Numbered from the stretch's first letter, positions 1 through 7,995 are shown. The stretch: 37,432 bases of DNA from Acidobacteriaceae bacterium (GCA_025356095.1 JANXUR010000007.1:1-37432); one strand, 5' to 3'. Translations and numbers: made by a program. The notes: a model not told the origin generated them from the letters alone.

Positions 1-264
1 GCCCCAATGCCGGGAGTAGTTGTAGCGGCTGTCGGCGATCTTTTCCAGCAGATCGGCTTCAATGCCGGTTTCCTCTAGAATCTCGCGCTGGGCGGCCTGT
101 TCAGGGGTTTCGCCCGCGTCCACATTGCCTTTGGGCAGGCATAACACAGGGGGAAGCGCCGGGTTATGAACTCGCTCGCGCTGCACCGGTTCCATGGCGG
201 CAAACCACCACCGCCCGGCCATCCGCCGCAGCACTACGCCGCCAGATGAGAACTCTCGTATCAC
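1..264 (-). CDS. Nudix hydrolase (3' end cut off by window edge)
   Basis: The first 88 codons of a Nudix-family pyrophosphohydrolase are visible; the rest lies beyond the left edge. The translation contains a complete Nudix box, G-x5-E-x7-R-E-I-L-E-E-T-G-I, reading from GNVDAGE to REILEETGI, which is the Mg-binding catalytic loop of the family. It is preceded by a PALPPVLCLPKG strand, where the Pro-Lys-Gly is usual just before the box. The likely start is GTG at 264-262, because a TAA stop lies four codons upstream (276-274) and the nearer ATG runs straight into TGA. These enzymes cleave nucleoside diphosphates linked to another moiety; the substrate cannot be told from this part. The gene is divergent from the ABC exporter, with only about 36 bases between the two starts, so they probably share one small control region. 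Confidence 0.85.
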   Translation of the reverse strand, partial: MIREFSSGGVVLRRMAGRWWFAAMEPVQRERVHNPALPPVLCLPKGNVDAGETPEQAAQREILEETGIEADLLEKIADSRYNYSRHWG

Positions 265-300
265 CGCATCAAGTTAACAGGGAAAGGGCAGGGAAGTCAT

Positions 301-2313
301 GTGGTAGGGATATTGGGTGGCGGAGAGAGACAACAAAAGCACCCTCGCGCCCTCTCGCGTAATCTAAAGAGCGTGTCCCGTTCATTTATGCCGTCTTTGC
401 CCAGTGACCAAGGCCGTTCCCGGCGCGGAAGCTCCTCTGCGTCTGCCGCCGCAACTACCGACCCCTCCAAACCCAAAACTTCCACCACCAAGCGCCTGAA
501 AACCGTCTGGCCCATGCTGTGGGAGCTGATTCAACCCCGCCGCGGCGTGCTGGCGCTGGGCTTCTGCCTGATGATCGTCAACCGCATCTCTGGACTAGTG
601 TTGCCCTACTCCACCAAGTTCCTGGTTGATATCGTAATTGGCAAGCACAACATGGCCCTGCTCGCACCGCTGGTGCTGACTGTGCTGGCGGCCACGGCGG
701 TTCAGGGTGTCACCTCGTTCACCCTGACGCAGTTGCTCTCCAAGGCGGCACAGCGGCTCATCTCGGAGCTGCGGCAAAAGGTGCAGGCGCACATCGGTCG
801 GCTGCCGCTTTCCTTCCACGACGCTACCAAGAGCGGCGTACTCGTCTCGCGCATCATGACTGACGTAGAAGGTGTCCGAAACTTGGTTGGCACCGGGCTG
901 GTGGAATTTGTCGGCGGCGTGATGACTGCTGCGATTGCGCTGGTCGTCCTGCTGCGCATTAGCGCGGTAATGACCGGCATCACCTTCGCCTTCCTGCTTT
1001 GCTTTGGCTTGCTCTTGCAACGCGCCTTCAGCACCATTCGCCCTATCTTCCGTGAGCGTGGCAAGATTAATGCTGAAGTCACCGGACGCCTCGCCGAATC
1101 GTTGGGTGGCATCCGCGTGGTGAAGGGATATCACGCGGAGGACCGCGAGGAGCGCTCATTTGCTGGGGGTGTGCAGCGGCTGCTGGAGAACGTGCTGAAG
1201 TCGCTGACCGCCACTTCGGTGATGAGTCTTTCCGCCAGCCTGATGCTGGGCATGGTTGGTGCCATCATCATGTTTGTGGGCGCGCATCGCATCACGGCGG
1301 GCACGCTCACCATCGGCGAATTCTTTACCTACACGCTGTTCCTCGGCTTTCTCGCCGCGCCGATTTTGCAGATCGTTGCCATTGGCACGCAGCTCACTGA
1401 GGCCATCGCCGGCCTCGAACGCACGCAAGAGATACTCAACGAGCGGCCGGAAGATCAGGATCCCAATCGGACCGTCACGCTGAAGGAAGTGGAAGGTGAC
1501 GTGCGTTTCGACGATGTCAACTTCAGCTACGACGGCGTCCGCACGGTTTTGCACGATATGTCATTCCACGCGCCGCCGGGAACCGTCACCGCGCTAGTCG
1601 GCTCGTCAGGTTCGGGCAAATCCACCACCATTGGCATTATCTGCGCCTTTAATACGCCCACCAGCGGCCGCGTGCTGATTGATGGCACCGATTTGAGCAA
1701 AGTGCGCCTCGACTCCTTCCGTACCCGGCTCGGTGTGGTGCTGCAGGAGACGTTCCTGTTTGACGGAACCATTCGTGAAAACGTGGCGTTTTCGCGACCC
1801 GACGCGTCTGAGGCCCAAATCCTCGAAGCCTGCCGCATTGCCCGCGTGGATGAATTCGCCGAAAGCTTCGCCGATGGCTACGACACCGCGGTGGGTGAGC
1901 GCGGCGTCAAGCTGTCGGGCGGCCAGCGCCAACGCATCTCCATTGCCCGCGCTATTCTTGCCGAGCCGCGCATTCTGATTCTTGACGAAGCCACCTCCAG
2001 CTTGGACTCTGAGTCGGAGGCGTTGATTCAGGCCGGGCTTTCGTATCTGATGAAGGGCCGGACGACTTTCGTCATCGCCCATCGCCTTTCGACGATTCGC
2101 CGCGCAGACCAGATTCTGGTAGTGGAAGAAGGGCGCATTGTCGAGCGGGGCACCCATGCCGAGCTTTATGCTGCGGGTGGCCGATACTTTGATCTCTACA
2201 CCCGGCAGCATGGGTTGGAGACCAACTTGTTCCTAGCTCCCGGAGAAGGCGACCGCATACCGGAGGTGGCTGGCCCGGCGGCTGCCGGGGCACTCGCGAC
2301 GTTTAAAGCGTAG
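301..2313 (+). CDS. ABC exporter, fused membrane and ATPase domains (MsbA/multidrug type)
   Basis: A 670-residue half-transporter of the ABC exporter type, with a six-helix transmembrane domain (roughly residues 75-370) followed by a nucleotide-binding domain (about 400-640). The ATPase motifs are all present: Walker A GSSGSGKST near residue 434, signature LSGGQRQR near 538, Walker B ILILDEATSSLDSE near 555, and the H-loop VIAHRLS near 592. Such proteins work as homo- or heterodimers that flip lipids or export drugs or peptides across the inner membrane; the substrate is not predictable. The start chosen is GTG 301, which has AGGGAAG about five bases upstream. ATG 388 is the alternative and would remove a low-complexity Ser/Arg-rich N-terminus; it lacks a ribosome binding site. 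No partner ABC gene lies nearby, so a homodimer is likely. Confidence 0.9.
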   Translation: MVGILGGGERQQKHPRALSRNLKSVSRSFMPSLPSDQGRSRRGSSSASAAATTDPSKPKTSTTKRLKTVWPMLWELIQPRRGVLALGFCLMIVNRISGLVLPYSTKFLVDIVIGKHNMALLAPLVLTVLAATAVQGVTSFTLTQLLSKAAQRLISELRQKVQAHIGRLPLSFHDATKSGVLVSRIMTDVEGVRNLVGTGLVEFVGGVMTAAIALVVLLRISAVMTGITFAFLLCFGLLLQRAFSTIRPIFRERGKINAEVTGRLAESLGGIRVVKGYHAEDREERSFAGGVQRLLENVLKSLTATSVMSLSASLMLGMVGAIIMFVGAHRITAGTLTIGEFFTYTLFLGFLAAPILQIVAIGTQLTEAIAGLERTQEILNERPEDQDPNRTVTLKEVEGDVRFDDVNFSYDGVRTVLHDMSFHAPPGTVTALVGSSGSGKSTTIGIICAFNTPTSGRVLIDGTDLSKVRLDSFRTRLGVVLQETFLFDGTIRENVAFSRPDASEAQILEACRIARVDEFAESFADGYDTAVGERGVKLSGGQRQRISIARAILAEPRILILDEATSSLDSESEALIQAGLSYLMKGRTTFVIAHRLSTIRRADQILVVEEGRIVERGTHAELYAAGGRYFDLYTRQHGLETNLFLAPGEGDRIPEVAGPAAAGALATFKA

Positions 2314-2331
2314 AACCCAAAGCGCGAAAAA

Positions 2332-2393
2332 CCAAGTCGTAAAAACCAAGTCGTAAAAGCCAAGTCGTAAAAGCCAAGTCATGCAAACCAAGA
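2332..2393 (+). repeat. 14-nt tandem repeat, about 4.4 copies
   Basis: A unit CCAAGTCGTAAAAR is repeated head to tail at 2332-2345, 2346-2359, 2360-2373 and 2374-2387 (the last ends CATGCAAA), followed by a partial CCAAGA. It begins 18 bases after the stop codon of the ABC exporter and lies between it and the next gene on the same strand. The unit length is not a multiple of three and the array is not coding in any convincing frame. The role is unknown; slipped-strand length variation is possible. Confidence 0.9.
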
Positions 2394-2479
2394 AGTAGAA
2401 ATGGGGGCAGGGGCCGTCGCCTTGGTTGCTTAGCGCTTGCCCTGATTTCCCCCTTGGCAGGCTTTTCAAAGTTCATTGC

Positions 2480-2507
2480 CTGCAACTGGTGTTTCCGGGT
2501 GTATACT
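2480..2507 (+). promoter_or_regulatory. Weak candidate sigma-70-type promoter for the binding lipoprotein gene
   Basis: TATACT at 2502-2507 resembles a -10 element (TATAAT) and is preceded at 16 bases by CTGCAA, a poor -35 element. It would give a leader of about 75 bases that includes the hairpin at 2527-2544. This is a by-eye match only. Confidence 0.3.
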
Positions 2508-2526
2508 TCCGGGCGGAGAGGGCCTC

Positions 2527-2544
2527 AGGGGCAATCTTGCCCCT
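2527..2544 (+). other. Perfect 8-bp inverted repeat in the leader of the binding-protein gene
   Basis: AGGGGCAA and TTGCCCCT are exact reverse complements separated by two bases, about 45 bases before the start codon at 2590. There is no T-tract after it, so it is not a standard terminator. It could be a leader stem-loop or an operator. Confidence 0.5.
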
Positions 2545-2589
2545 CTTGGCTCACTGCCGCCGGTATCCGGCGAATGGTCAGGAGGCGCT

Positions 2590-3585
2590 ATGTCGCGTTC
2601 GCGAGTCATCCCCTTGCTGCTGTGCTGCAGCACACTGTTCTTGTTCACCAGTTGCGGTTCTCACCATGATTCCAAAGAGAAGTACTACCTCGTTACCACC
2701 AACAAAGGCATTCCCTACTGGCAAGGCGCGGTTGCCGGATTTCAGGCTGCGGGCGAAAAATTAAGGGTGAAGACGGTCGTCACCGGCCCCAACACCTTTG
2801 ATCCAAAAGAAGAAAGGGCGGCGCTGGAAGATGCCATTCAGTCAGGCGCAACCGGCATTCTGATTTCGGTCGCGGACCCCAAGATCTTGCAAGACAACAT
2901 TAATCAGGCTATGGCTGCGGGCATTCCCGTCATCACCATTGACTCCGACGCACCCGATAGCCGACGCCTCTACTTTGTCGGCACCAATAATTATCAAGCG
3001 GGTGTTTCCGGCGGCAAGCGGCTCGCCACAGAGCTTAAGGGCAAGGGCAATGTAGTGGTCTTCACCATGCCGGATCAACCCAATCTCGTCGAGCGCCTGC
3101 GTGGCTATCGCGATGCTTTGCAAGGTTCACCCGGTATCAAGATTACCCAGATTGTGGACATCCAAGGCAATCCTACAGTGGCCTTTGACACCATGAACTC
3201 CATCGTCGGCATGAAGGGCGAAAAGGTGAATGCGGCCGTGTGTCTGGAAGCACAGGCGGGCAAAGAGGTGGCCGCCGTACTTAACAACCATCACATCACC
3301 GATGTGACGGTCATCGCATTTGACACCGATGCGGACACGCTCGACTGGATACAAAAAGGCGTGATCGCCGCCACCATCGCGCAGAAGCCTTACACCATGG
3401 CTTACACCGGGCTGGTCGGGCTCGACACGCTGTTCCACAACAAACTGGAGCCACTCGATGCCGATTGGAGCAAGCGTGGCTTCTCGCCAGTTCCGGTCTT
3501 TGTAGATACCGGCAGCGGCATTGTGGACAAGTCGAACCTGGAGGGTTTTCTGGCGGCGCAGAAATCTGCTTCCGGTAACAAGTAG
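2590..3585 (+). CDS. Sugar-type ABC substrate-binding lipoprotein (Peripla_BP_4/RbsB-like), orphan
   Basis: A 331-residue periplasmic binding protein of the ribose/galactose type. The N-terminus is a lipoprotein signal peptide: a hydrophobic stretch ends in LFTSC at about residues 18-22, a good lipobox. After the Cys, the domain opens with YYLVTTNKGIPYWQGAVAGF and continues with DPKEERAALEDAI and AAGIPVITIDSDAP, patterns of type I binding proteins of the RbsB family. The start at ATG 2590 is set by an AGGAGG motif about five bases upstream and by the signal peptide; a longer in-frame extension to 2476 crosses the leader hairpin and is rejected. In this family the protein delivers a sugar to a permease and ATPase, but neither gene is present on either side. 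The flanking ABC gene is an exporter and cannot be its partner. The ligand is not known. Confidence 0.88.
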   Translation: MSRSRVIPLLLCCSTLFLFTSCGSHHDSKEKYYLVTTNKGIPYWQGAVAGFQAAGEKLRVKTVVTGPNTFDPKEERAALEDAIQSGATGILISVADPKILQDNINQAMAAGIPVITIDSDAPDSRRLYFVGTNNYQAGVSGGKRLATELKGKGNVVVFTMPDQPNLVERLRGYRDALQGSPGIKITQIVDIQGNPTVAFDTMNSIVGMKGEKVNAAVCLEAQAGKEVAAVLNNHHITDVTVIAFDTDADTLDWIQKGVIAATIAQKPYTMAYTGLVGLDTLFHNKLEPLDADWSKRGFSPVPVFVDTGSGIVDKSNLEGFLAAQKSASGNK

Positions 3586-3616
3586 TCGCGCGCCCCAGCT
3601 TCCGGTCAGGTGCCGC

Positions 3617-4144
3617 TCAAAACTCTATTTTGGGCGGAGCCTGATCGGCTCCGGTGCGACCCACTTCAATGAGCGCGCGGGCATAACTCTCTCCACGTAC
3701 TGGACTTCCTGCCATTCGCCGCAACTGCGCGATCTGGCCAGTATGGGTGAGCGCGTCGGCAATGGGGCCTTGGAACAACAACGCCGCCGGGCGTTGCAGC
3801 ACTGCGTCTGAGGCTAGAAAATCATCAAACTTGGTTAAGACCGCAAAAAAGCGCTCACACTCCTGAGCCCAAGGCAACGGCGCCGCAGAGTTCCAGCGCT
3901 CTTGCCCCAGCGCCTGAGTCAGTGCCCAATCGAACAAGTCGCCCATGTGCGCCAGAATTTCAACCGGCGAGCGGGTGCCTCCACTGCCGTCTCCGATGCG
4001 GAAGTCGGCAAAACCTGCGGGGCATTCACGCAAGGTTTTGGCAGCCCGGTAGGCGAGCGTCGCCAAAGTATGCCGCAGCAGTTGACGTGCTGGATCGTGC
4101 GTGGATTGCGCGTTCAAGGTTTCTGCGCTCAAGGTTTCTGACAT
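3617..4144 (-). CDS. DinB-superfamily four-helix-bundle protein
   Basis: A 175-residue protein with the look of the DinB/YfiT fold. It has the helix with SPVEILAHMGDLFDWAL near residues 58-75 and the helix DALTHTGQIAQLRRMAG near 128-146; the His residues in these helices are the usual metal ligands of the family. Members are metal-dependent enzymes such as thiol transferases, but most have no known reaction, and this one cannot be assigned a substrate. ATG 4144 has AGGAAGGAA about six bases upstream. It lies 50 bases downstream of the methyltransferase gene on the same strand and is probably co-transcribed with it. Its stop faces the binding-lipoprotein gene, convergent with a gap of about 30 bases. 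Confidence 0.78.
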   Translation of the reverse strand: MSETLSAETLNAQSTHDPARQLLRHTLATLAYRAAKTLRECPAGFADFRIGDGSGGTRSPVEILAHMGDLFDWALTQALGQERWNSAAPLPWAQECERFFAVLTKFDDFLASDAVLQRPAALLFQGPIADALTHTGQIAQLRRMAGSPVRGESYARALIEVGRTGADQAPPKIEF

Positions 4145-4194
4145 TGCTAGTTCCTTCCTGTTCGCGCCGGGGCGCTGATTTCAGCCTGAATCCG

Positions 4195-4968
4195 TCAGCT
4201 GTCATGCTTCGGTGAAGTCAGCCGCCCAAAGTATACCCGAGTGTCATAGTCCACGGTGACCGTGCCATTGCGTTGATGGCGATCGAACAGGTTTTGCATC
4301 GCATCCATCATCGCCACATAGTTCGCATGGCCTTCCTGCGGCATGTAGCTGGCAGAAAGCAGACGCCCGCACAGGGCAGCAAAATCCACCACCTGCCGGT
4401 ACTCCACTCGGCGCAGGGTAAACGGGTGCGGCGCGAAAAACGGCTGGATGTGCCGCATGTAATTCTCATAGCGCACTTGGCTGTAGTCCGTGCCAAAGCG
4501 TGTGATCAGGGTCTCCAGATCGGCGAGAAAGGGCGTCTCGGTGAGTTTGCGGAAGTTCCAGACTAGCACCACCCAGCCTCCCGGTCGCAGAATGCGCTGG
4601 AACTCAGCCTTGGCAGCGGCACGATCCATCCAGTGGAACGACTGGGCGGCAGTGACGAAGTCCACACTGGCATCGAGCAAGGTGGTGGCCTCACCGCGTC
4701 CGTTCACACTGGTTAGGTTTGGGAACTCTGCCAACTCCTTTTCGCCCGCAATCCGCATGGCTTCATTCGGCTCGACCGCGAACACGCGATTGCCATTGCG
4801 AGCAAAAAACTGCGTCAACAAGCCCGTACCACTGCCTACATCTGCTATCACCGACTGCTCCGTTAGGCCACAAGCTGTGCGGAGAACATCGAGGATTTCT
4901 GGGGGATAGCTGGGGCGGTAACGGACGTAATGGGAAACGCGCGAAGAAAACCTCTGTGTGTGGTCCAC
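4195..4968 (-). CDS. Class I SAM-dependent methyltransferase
   Basis: A 257-residue methyltransferase of the small-molecule class. Motif I, VIADVGSGTGLLTQFFA, binds S-adenosylmethionine, and the acidic end of beta-2 is in FAVEPNEAM. The later ATTLLDASVDFVTAAQSFHWMD and LRPGGWVVLVW are the standard motifs after it. It opens with QRFSSRVSHYVRYRPSYP, the usual N-terminus of this subfamily. The chosen start is GTG 4968, because AAAGGAAAG lies about seven bases upstream and the family's N-terminus begins right there; ATG 5013 would add 15 residues without a ribosome binding site. The methyl acceptor is unknown. It is the first gene of a two-gene minus-strand unit with the DinB-like protein. Confidence 0.85.
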   Translation of the reverse strand: MDHTQRFSSRVSHYVRYRPSYPPEILDVLRTACGLTEQSVIADVGSGTGLLTQFFARNGNRVFAVEPNEAMRIAGEKELAEFPNLTSVNGRGEATTLLDASVDFVTAAQSFHWMDRAAAKAEFQRILRPGGWVVLVWNFRKLTETPFLADLETLITRFGTDYSQVRYENYMRHIQPFFAPHPFTLRRVEYRQVVDFAALCGRLLSASYMPQEGHANYVAMMDAMQNLFDRHQRNGTVTVDYDTRVYFGRLTSPKHDS

Positions 4969-5128
4969 GGTGCAACTTTCCTTTAGTCGGATTACTTTCG
5001 ATAGCGCCAGCATGCAAACAACACATTGCCCAGAGCCTCAACTAGCTTAAGCTGAAAATGTAGGCGTCTCAACCCCGAGGAGCGCCGCTCCAGTTTGTCC
5101 CCGTGCAAACATCTCGGCAGGTGATGCA

Positions 5129-5482
5129 ATGCCCGATCCAAAACGAAAGAACAATCGTGTTTCGCTGTACTGTCTGGTCACCACAGATGGCAATCACGGG
5201 GGCCATTCCGCCTCAGCTACTCTCGCTAATCTGAGTCTCGGCGGCTGCTTTATTACCTGCGCTTCGGTGCCGCAACCCGGAGAACAGTTCGGCTTGAGTT
5301 TTACCGCACTGGGGCATGATGTGAAGGCAGCGGCAGTGGTTCGCTGGGTTCAGCCCGGCCTGGGCTATGGTTGCCAGTTCATGCGTATGGACCTCCGCTC
5401 GTCGCAGGGCTTGCACGGCATTGTTTCCCGGCTGCGAGGCGAATATATGCCCATGCCCGAAATGGTTGCCGCAGAGGACTGA
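5129..5482 (+). CDS. PilZ-domain protein, probable c-di-GMP receptor
   Basis: A 117-residue single-domain PilZ protein. Both halves of the cyclic-di-GMP binding signature are present: R6-x3-R10 (RKNNR) near the N-terminus and NLSLGG (the [D/N]xSxxG motif) near residue 34, followed by the beta-strands ending VVRWVQPGLGYGCQFMRM. Known PilZ proteins of this size bind c-di-GMP and regulate pili, exopolysaccharide or motility by contact with a partner. No partner gene is adjacent; the type IV pilus genes are about 7 kb downstream. It is divergent from the methyltransferase gene, with a 160-base gap, and 96 bases upstream of the flavin-binding protein gene. Confidence 0.85.
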   Translation: MPDPKRKNNRVSLYCLVTTDGNHGGHSASATLANLSLGGCFITCASVPQPGEQFGLSFTALGHDVKAAAVVRWVQPGLGYGCQFMRMDLRSSQGLHGIVSRLRGEYMPMPEMVAAED

Positions 5483-5532
5483 GGACGATTGTCTCGCTTT
5501 CTGCGGTGGGATTCGATGGCTCTGCTACCATC

Positions 5533-5550
5533 GAGGCGGAGATCCGCCTC
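5533..5550 (+). other. Perfect 8-bp inverted repeat between the PilZ and PNPOx genes
   Basis: GAGGCGGA and TCCGCCTC are exact reverse complements separated by GA. The hairpin begins 50 bases after the PilZ stop and ends 28 bases before the next start codon. No T-run follows, so a canonical terminator is unlikely. It resembles in size and position the hairpin at 2527-2544. Confidence 0.5.
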
Positions 5551-5578
5551 ATTTCCCGTCAAGGAGCGTTTCATTCTC

Positions 5579-6256
5579 ATGGCTTCCACTCCGCCCGCCG
5601 CTTCCTCCCCGCGCACACGCCTACTGCGTGAGCCGCAAAGGGCCGTCTATGACCGCGATCAGGTATACCGCATTCTCGATGAAGCGTTTCTATGCCACGT
5701 CGGCTTCACGGTGGACGGCCAGCCCTTCGTTATCCCTACTTCGTTTGGCCGTGCGGACGACCTGCTCTACATTCATGGCTCAGCTGCAAGCCGTATGTTG
5801 CGCCATCTCGATCAAGGCATTCCTGTTTGCGTGGAAGTCACGATTCTCGACGGTCTAGTGATGGCGCGGTCCATCTTTAACCACTCCATGAACTACCGGT
5901 CAGTCGTCCTACTCGGCACTGCCACCATGGTTACCGACCCCGGCGAGAAGTTGGAAGCTCTGCGCCTGCTTTCCGAACACATCATGCCTGGTCGCTGGGA
6001 CGACGTACGCAGCCCCAACGAGAAAGAGATGAAGGCAACTTCGGTGTTTCGTCTGCCCATCACGGAGTTTTCCGCCAAAGTAAGCAGCGGCCCGCCCGAA
6101 GACAACGAGGAAGACTACAGCTTCCCTTGCTGGGCCGGTGTGGTGCCGATTCACGAAATCGCGGCAGCACCGACGACCGATCCGCGCACCCCGGTGGTCA
6201 CTGACCCGCCAAACTACGCCACACATTACAAACGCGGCAAGCGCGCCGAGCAGTAG
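5579..6256 (+). CDS. Pyridoxamine 5'-phosphate oxidase-family flavin-binding protein
   Basis: A 225-residue protein of the split-barrel FMN-binding fold (PNPOx-like, COG3467/NimA type). Visible hallmarks are the early helix YDRDQVYRILDEAFLCHVGFTVDGQPFVIPTSF-like segment (residues about 21-57), the LLYIHGSAASRML strand and helix, and MNYRSVVLLGTATMVTDPGEKLEAL. Relatives bind FMN or heme and reduce small molecules; the substrate here is unknown. ATG 5579 is chosen over an in-frame upstream start at 5489, because AAGGAG lies 12 bases before it and the longer form would read through the inverted repeat at 5533-5550. The C-terminal 30 residues are Pro/Thr-rich and look disordered. Confidence 0.82.
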   Translation: MASTPPAASSPRTRLLREPQRAVYDRDQVYRILDEAFLCHVGFTVDGQPFVIPTSFGRADDLLYIHGSAASRMLRHLDQGIPVCVEVTILDGLVMARSIFNHSMNYRSVVLLGTATMVTDPGEKLEALRLLSEHIMPGRWDDVRSPNEKEMKATSVFRLPITEFSAKVSSGPPEDNEEDYSFPCWAGVVPIHEIAAAPTTDPRTPVVTDPPNYATHYKRGKRAEQ

Positions 6257-6333
6257 CTTCGACTGCCCGCGATACAATCGGTGGAAGACGTTGTATGCCA
6301 GACTGCCTCACGGGCCCACAGCGCCTTTCAGAA

Positions 6334-6365
6334 CGAATGACCGACGAATGACCGACGAATGACCC
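6334..6365 (+). repeat. 11-nt tandem repeat abutting the rodA start, with overlapping micro-ORFs
   Basis: CGAATGACCGA is repeated at 6334-6344 and 6345-6355, with a third partial copy CGAATGACC from 6356, ending just before rodA ATG 6366. Each full copy opens a five-codon reading frame ATG ACC GAC GAA TGA (6337-6351 and 6348-6362), and the stop of each overlaps the next ATG as ATGA. No Shine-Dalgarno sequence stands in front of rodA. Whether these micro-ORFs are translated is inference only. Confidence 0.75.
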
Positions 6366-7454
6366 ATGGCCCGACTTGCATCTATCCGCGACTTTGACTG
6401 GGGACTGCTGGTATACGTCCTGCTGATTTGTGCGCTGGGTGTGGTAGAGATTCATTCCGCCACCGTTGGGACAAAGTTCGCCGGGTCAGAGACAAAACAG
6501 ATTTACTGGATCATTGCCGGGCTTGTGGTGATGTACATTGTGAGCAACATTAGCTACCACGCGCTGCTCGACCGAGTGCCGTGGATGTATGGCATTTCAC
6601 TGGTGGCGCTGCTGGCGGTGAAGGTGTTTGGGGCGACGGCGCTGGGCGCGAAACGCTGGATCCGGTTGCCGGGCGGAACCCACTTTCAGCCGTCGGAGTG
6701 GGTGAAGTTGATTCTGATTTTGGCGATGGCCAAGTATTTTTCGGACAATCGCAGTTCTGAGCTGTCGTGGGCAGATTTTTTAAAGGCGGGGACGCTGGTC
6801 GGTTTGCCGATGCTGTTGGTGCTGTCACAGCCAGATTTGGGTACCGCCCTTACCTACGTGCCGGTTGCGATGATGGGGCTATTTTTGGGCGGCTTGCGCT
6901 GGAAGCAGGCCGGGATCGTGCTGCTGGTGGTGGTGGCCGTCTTGCCCGTGGCTTACTTCAAGCTCAAACCCTATCAGCGCGAGCGGTTGACCAGTTTTGT
7001 GGCTCCAGAAGCCGATGCCAAAGGCTCGGGCTATCAGGTGACCCAGTCGCTGATTGCGGTGGGGTCGGGCGGTTTGTGGGGTAGCCCCACCAAGGGGTCG
7101 CAGACCCATTTGTCGTATTTGCCGATTCCGCAGACCGACTTCATCTTTGCAGCCTTTGCCGAAGAGCGGGGCTTTGTGGGCGCGATGGCGGTGTTGTTGC
7201 TATACTTTTTAGTGCTGATGCGTTTGACCAGCCATGCCCAGACGGCACCTGACCGCGCTGGGGCGTTCATCGTAATGGGCGTCTTTGCGGTACTGGCCTT
7301 CCACATTCTGGTCAACGTTGGCATGGTGGTGGGCTTTATGCCGGTGACCGGCATCCCGCTGCCGCTGATGAGCTATGGCGGCTCATCGGTGCTGTTTATG
7401 TTTTTGGCGCTGGGAATTGTGATGAATGTGCGTATGCGCCGATTCGTGAGCTAG
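6366..7454 (+). CDS. rodA: Rod-shape-determining protein RodA (SEDS peptidoglycan polymerase)
   Basis: A 362-residue polytopic inner-membrane protein of the SEDS family, the glycosyltransferase that polymerises lipid II into glycan strands for cell elongation together with a class B penicillin-binding protein. The key residues are present: FQPSEWVKL with E111, and QTDFIFAAFAEERG with D258, which matches the catalytic Asp of RodA. The GxPLPLMSYGGSS motif near residue 330 ends the protein as in RodA/FtsW. The length is usual for RodA and shorter than FtsW. Its partner genes (mreBCD, mrdA) are not in the window. The start follows an 11-nt tandem repeat and lacks a clear ribosome binding site. 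Confidence 0.95.
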   Translation: MARLASIRDFDWGLLVYVLLICALGVVEIHSATVGTKFAGSETKQIYWIIAGLVVMYIVSNISYHALLDRVPWMYGISLVALLAVKVFGATALGAKRWIRLPGGTHFQPSEWVKLILILAMAKYFSDNRSSELSWADFLKAGTLVGLPMLLVLSQPDLGTALTYVPVAMMGLFLGGLRWKQAGIVLLVVVAVLPVAYFKLKPYQRERLTSFVAPEADAKGSGYQVTQSLIAVGSGGLWGSPTKGSQTHLSYLPIPQTDFIFAAFAEERGFVGAMAVLLLYFLVLMRLTSHAQTAPDRAGAFIVMGVFAVLAFHILVNVGMVVGFMPVTGIPLPLMSYGGSSVLFMFLALGIVMNVRMRRFVS

Positions 7455-7995
7455 AGGAAGCGTCATCGCGCGATTGGCGTTTGGAGAGGCTGGGCTGGAG
7501 CCCGCAGTGAGCGCAGTTTATTGGCACAGGTTTCGTCGAGATCATGACGAAAAAGAAAGTTTTTGGCGGCGCGGCAAGTTCGAGCTGTAGCCGTAAGTGA
7601 TTGATTTTACGAGCTCTGGTAGAGAGCTTGGCACGGAAAAATTACGCTGCCCTCGCGTTTACGAGGGCACCCCGGCTGGAACAAACGCCTAAGTATTGCG
7701 GCGGAGGCCGGACAGGATTGCAGCCAGATGTCGCCGGGCAGGTAACGGCCCCTTCTTCCAGAGCATGGGAAGGAAGAGCGGTCACAAAACCCGACATTCT
7801 CTGGCCTTGGTGGAGCGATAGGCTGTGCACGATTTTGATTCATCTGGCGCAAGAGCTTACTTTTGCGAGTTTTGCAAAGTGAGTATGAGCTTGGTGTAGT
7901 TGGTTCGTGAGCATCGCCCCGTTACAGTCCTTACCGAAAACCTCGTTCCTTGGCCGGTAGCACGGCGTCCGCGTGGCGCGTGCTTCGGAGTCCAA
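7455..7995 (+). other. 541-base stretch between rodA and the RNase gene
   Basis: No convincing gene is seen. An open frame at 7601-7882 begins with TTG, has no recognisable domain and a poor amino-acid profile. The stretch holds a 7-bp hairpin (GCCCTCG, loop CGTTTA, CGAGGGC) at 7649-7668. The RNase start codon at 7996 has GGAG five bases upstream, so the 3' part is probably its promoter and leader. RNase E of E. coli regulates its own mRNA through its leader, which is a reason to keep this region in mind, but no similar structure can be shown by eye. Confidence 0.5.
7649..7668 (+). other. Hairpin in the rodA-RNase intergenic region
   Basis: GCCCTCG (7649-7655) and CGAGGGC (7662-7668) are exact complements with a six-base CGTTTA loop. 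No T-run follows. It could be an RNA leader structure. Confidence 0.45.

Noticed and set aside
2332-2393. CRISPR-like array
   Set aside because: The units are directly tandem with no spacers.
7601-7882. 93-residue open frame between rodA and the RNase gene
   Set aside because: TTG start, no ribosome binding site, no domain, and it overlaps the probable RNase leader.
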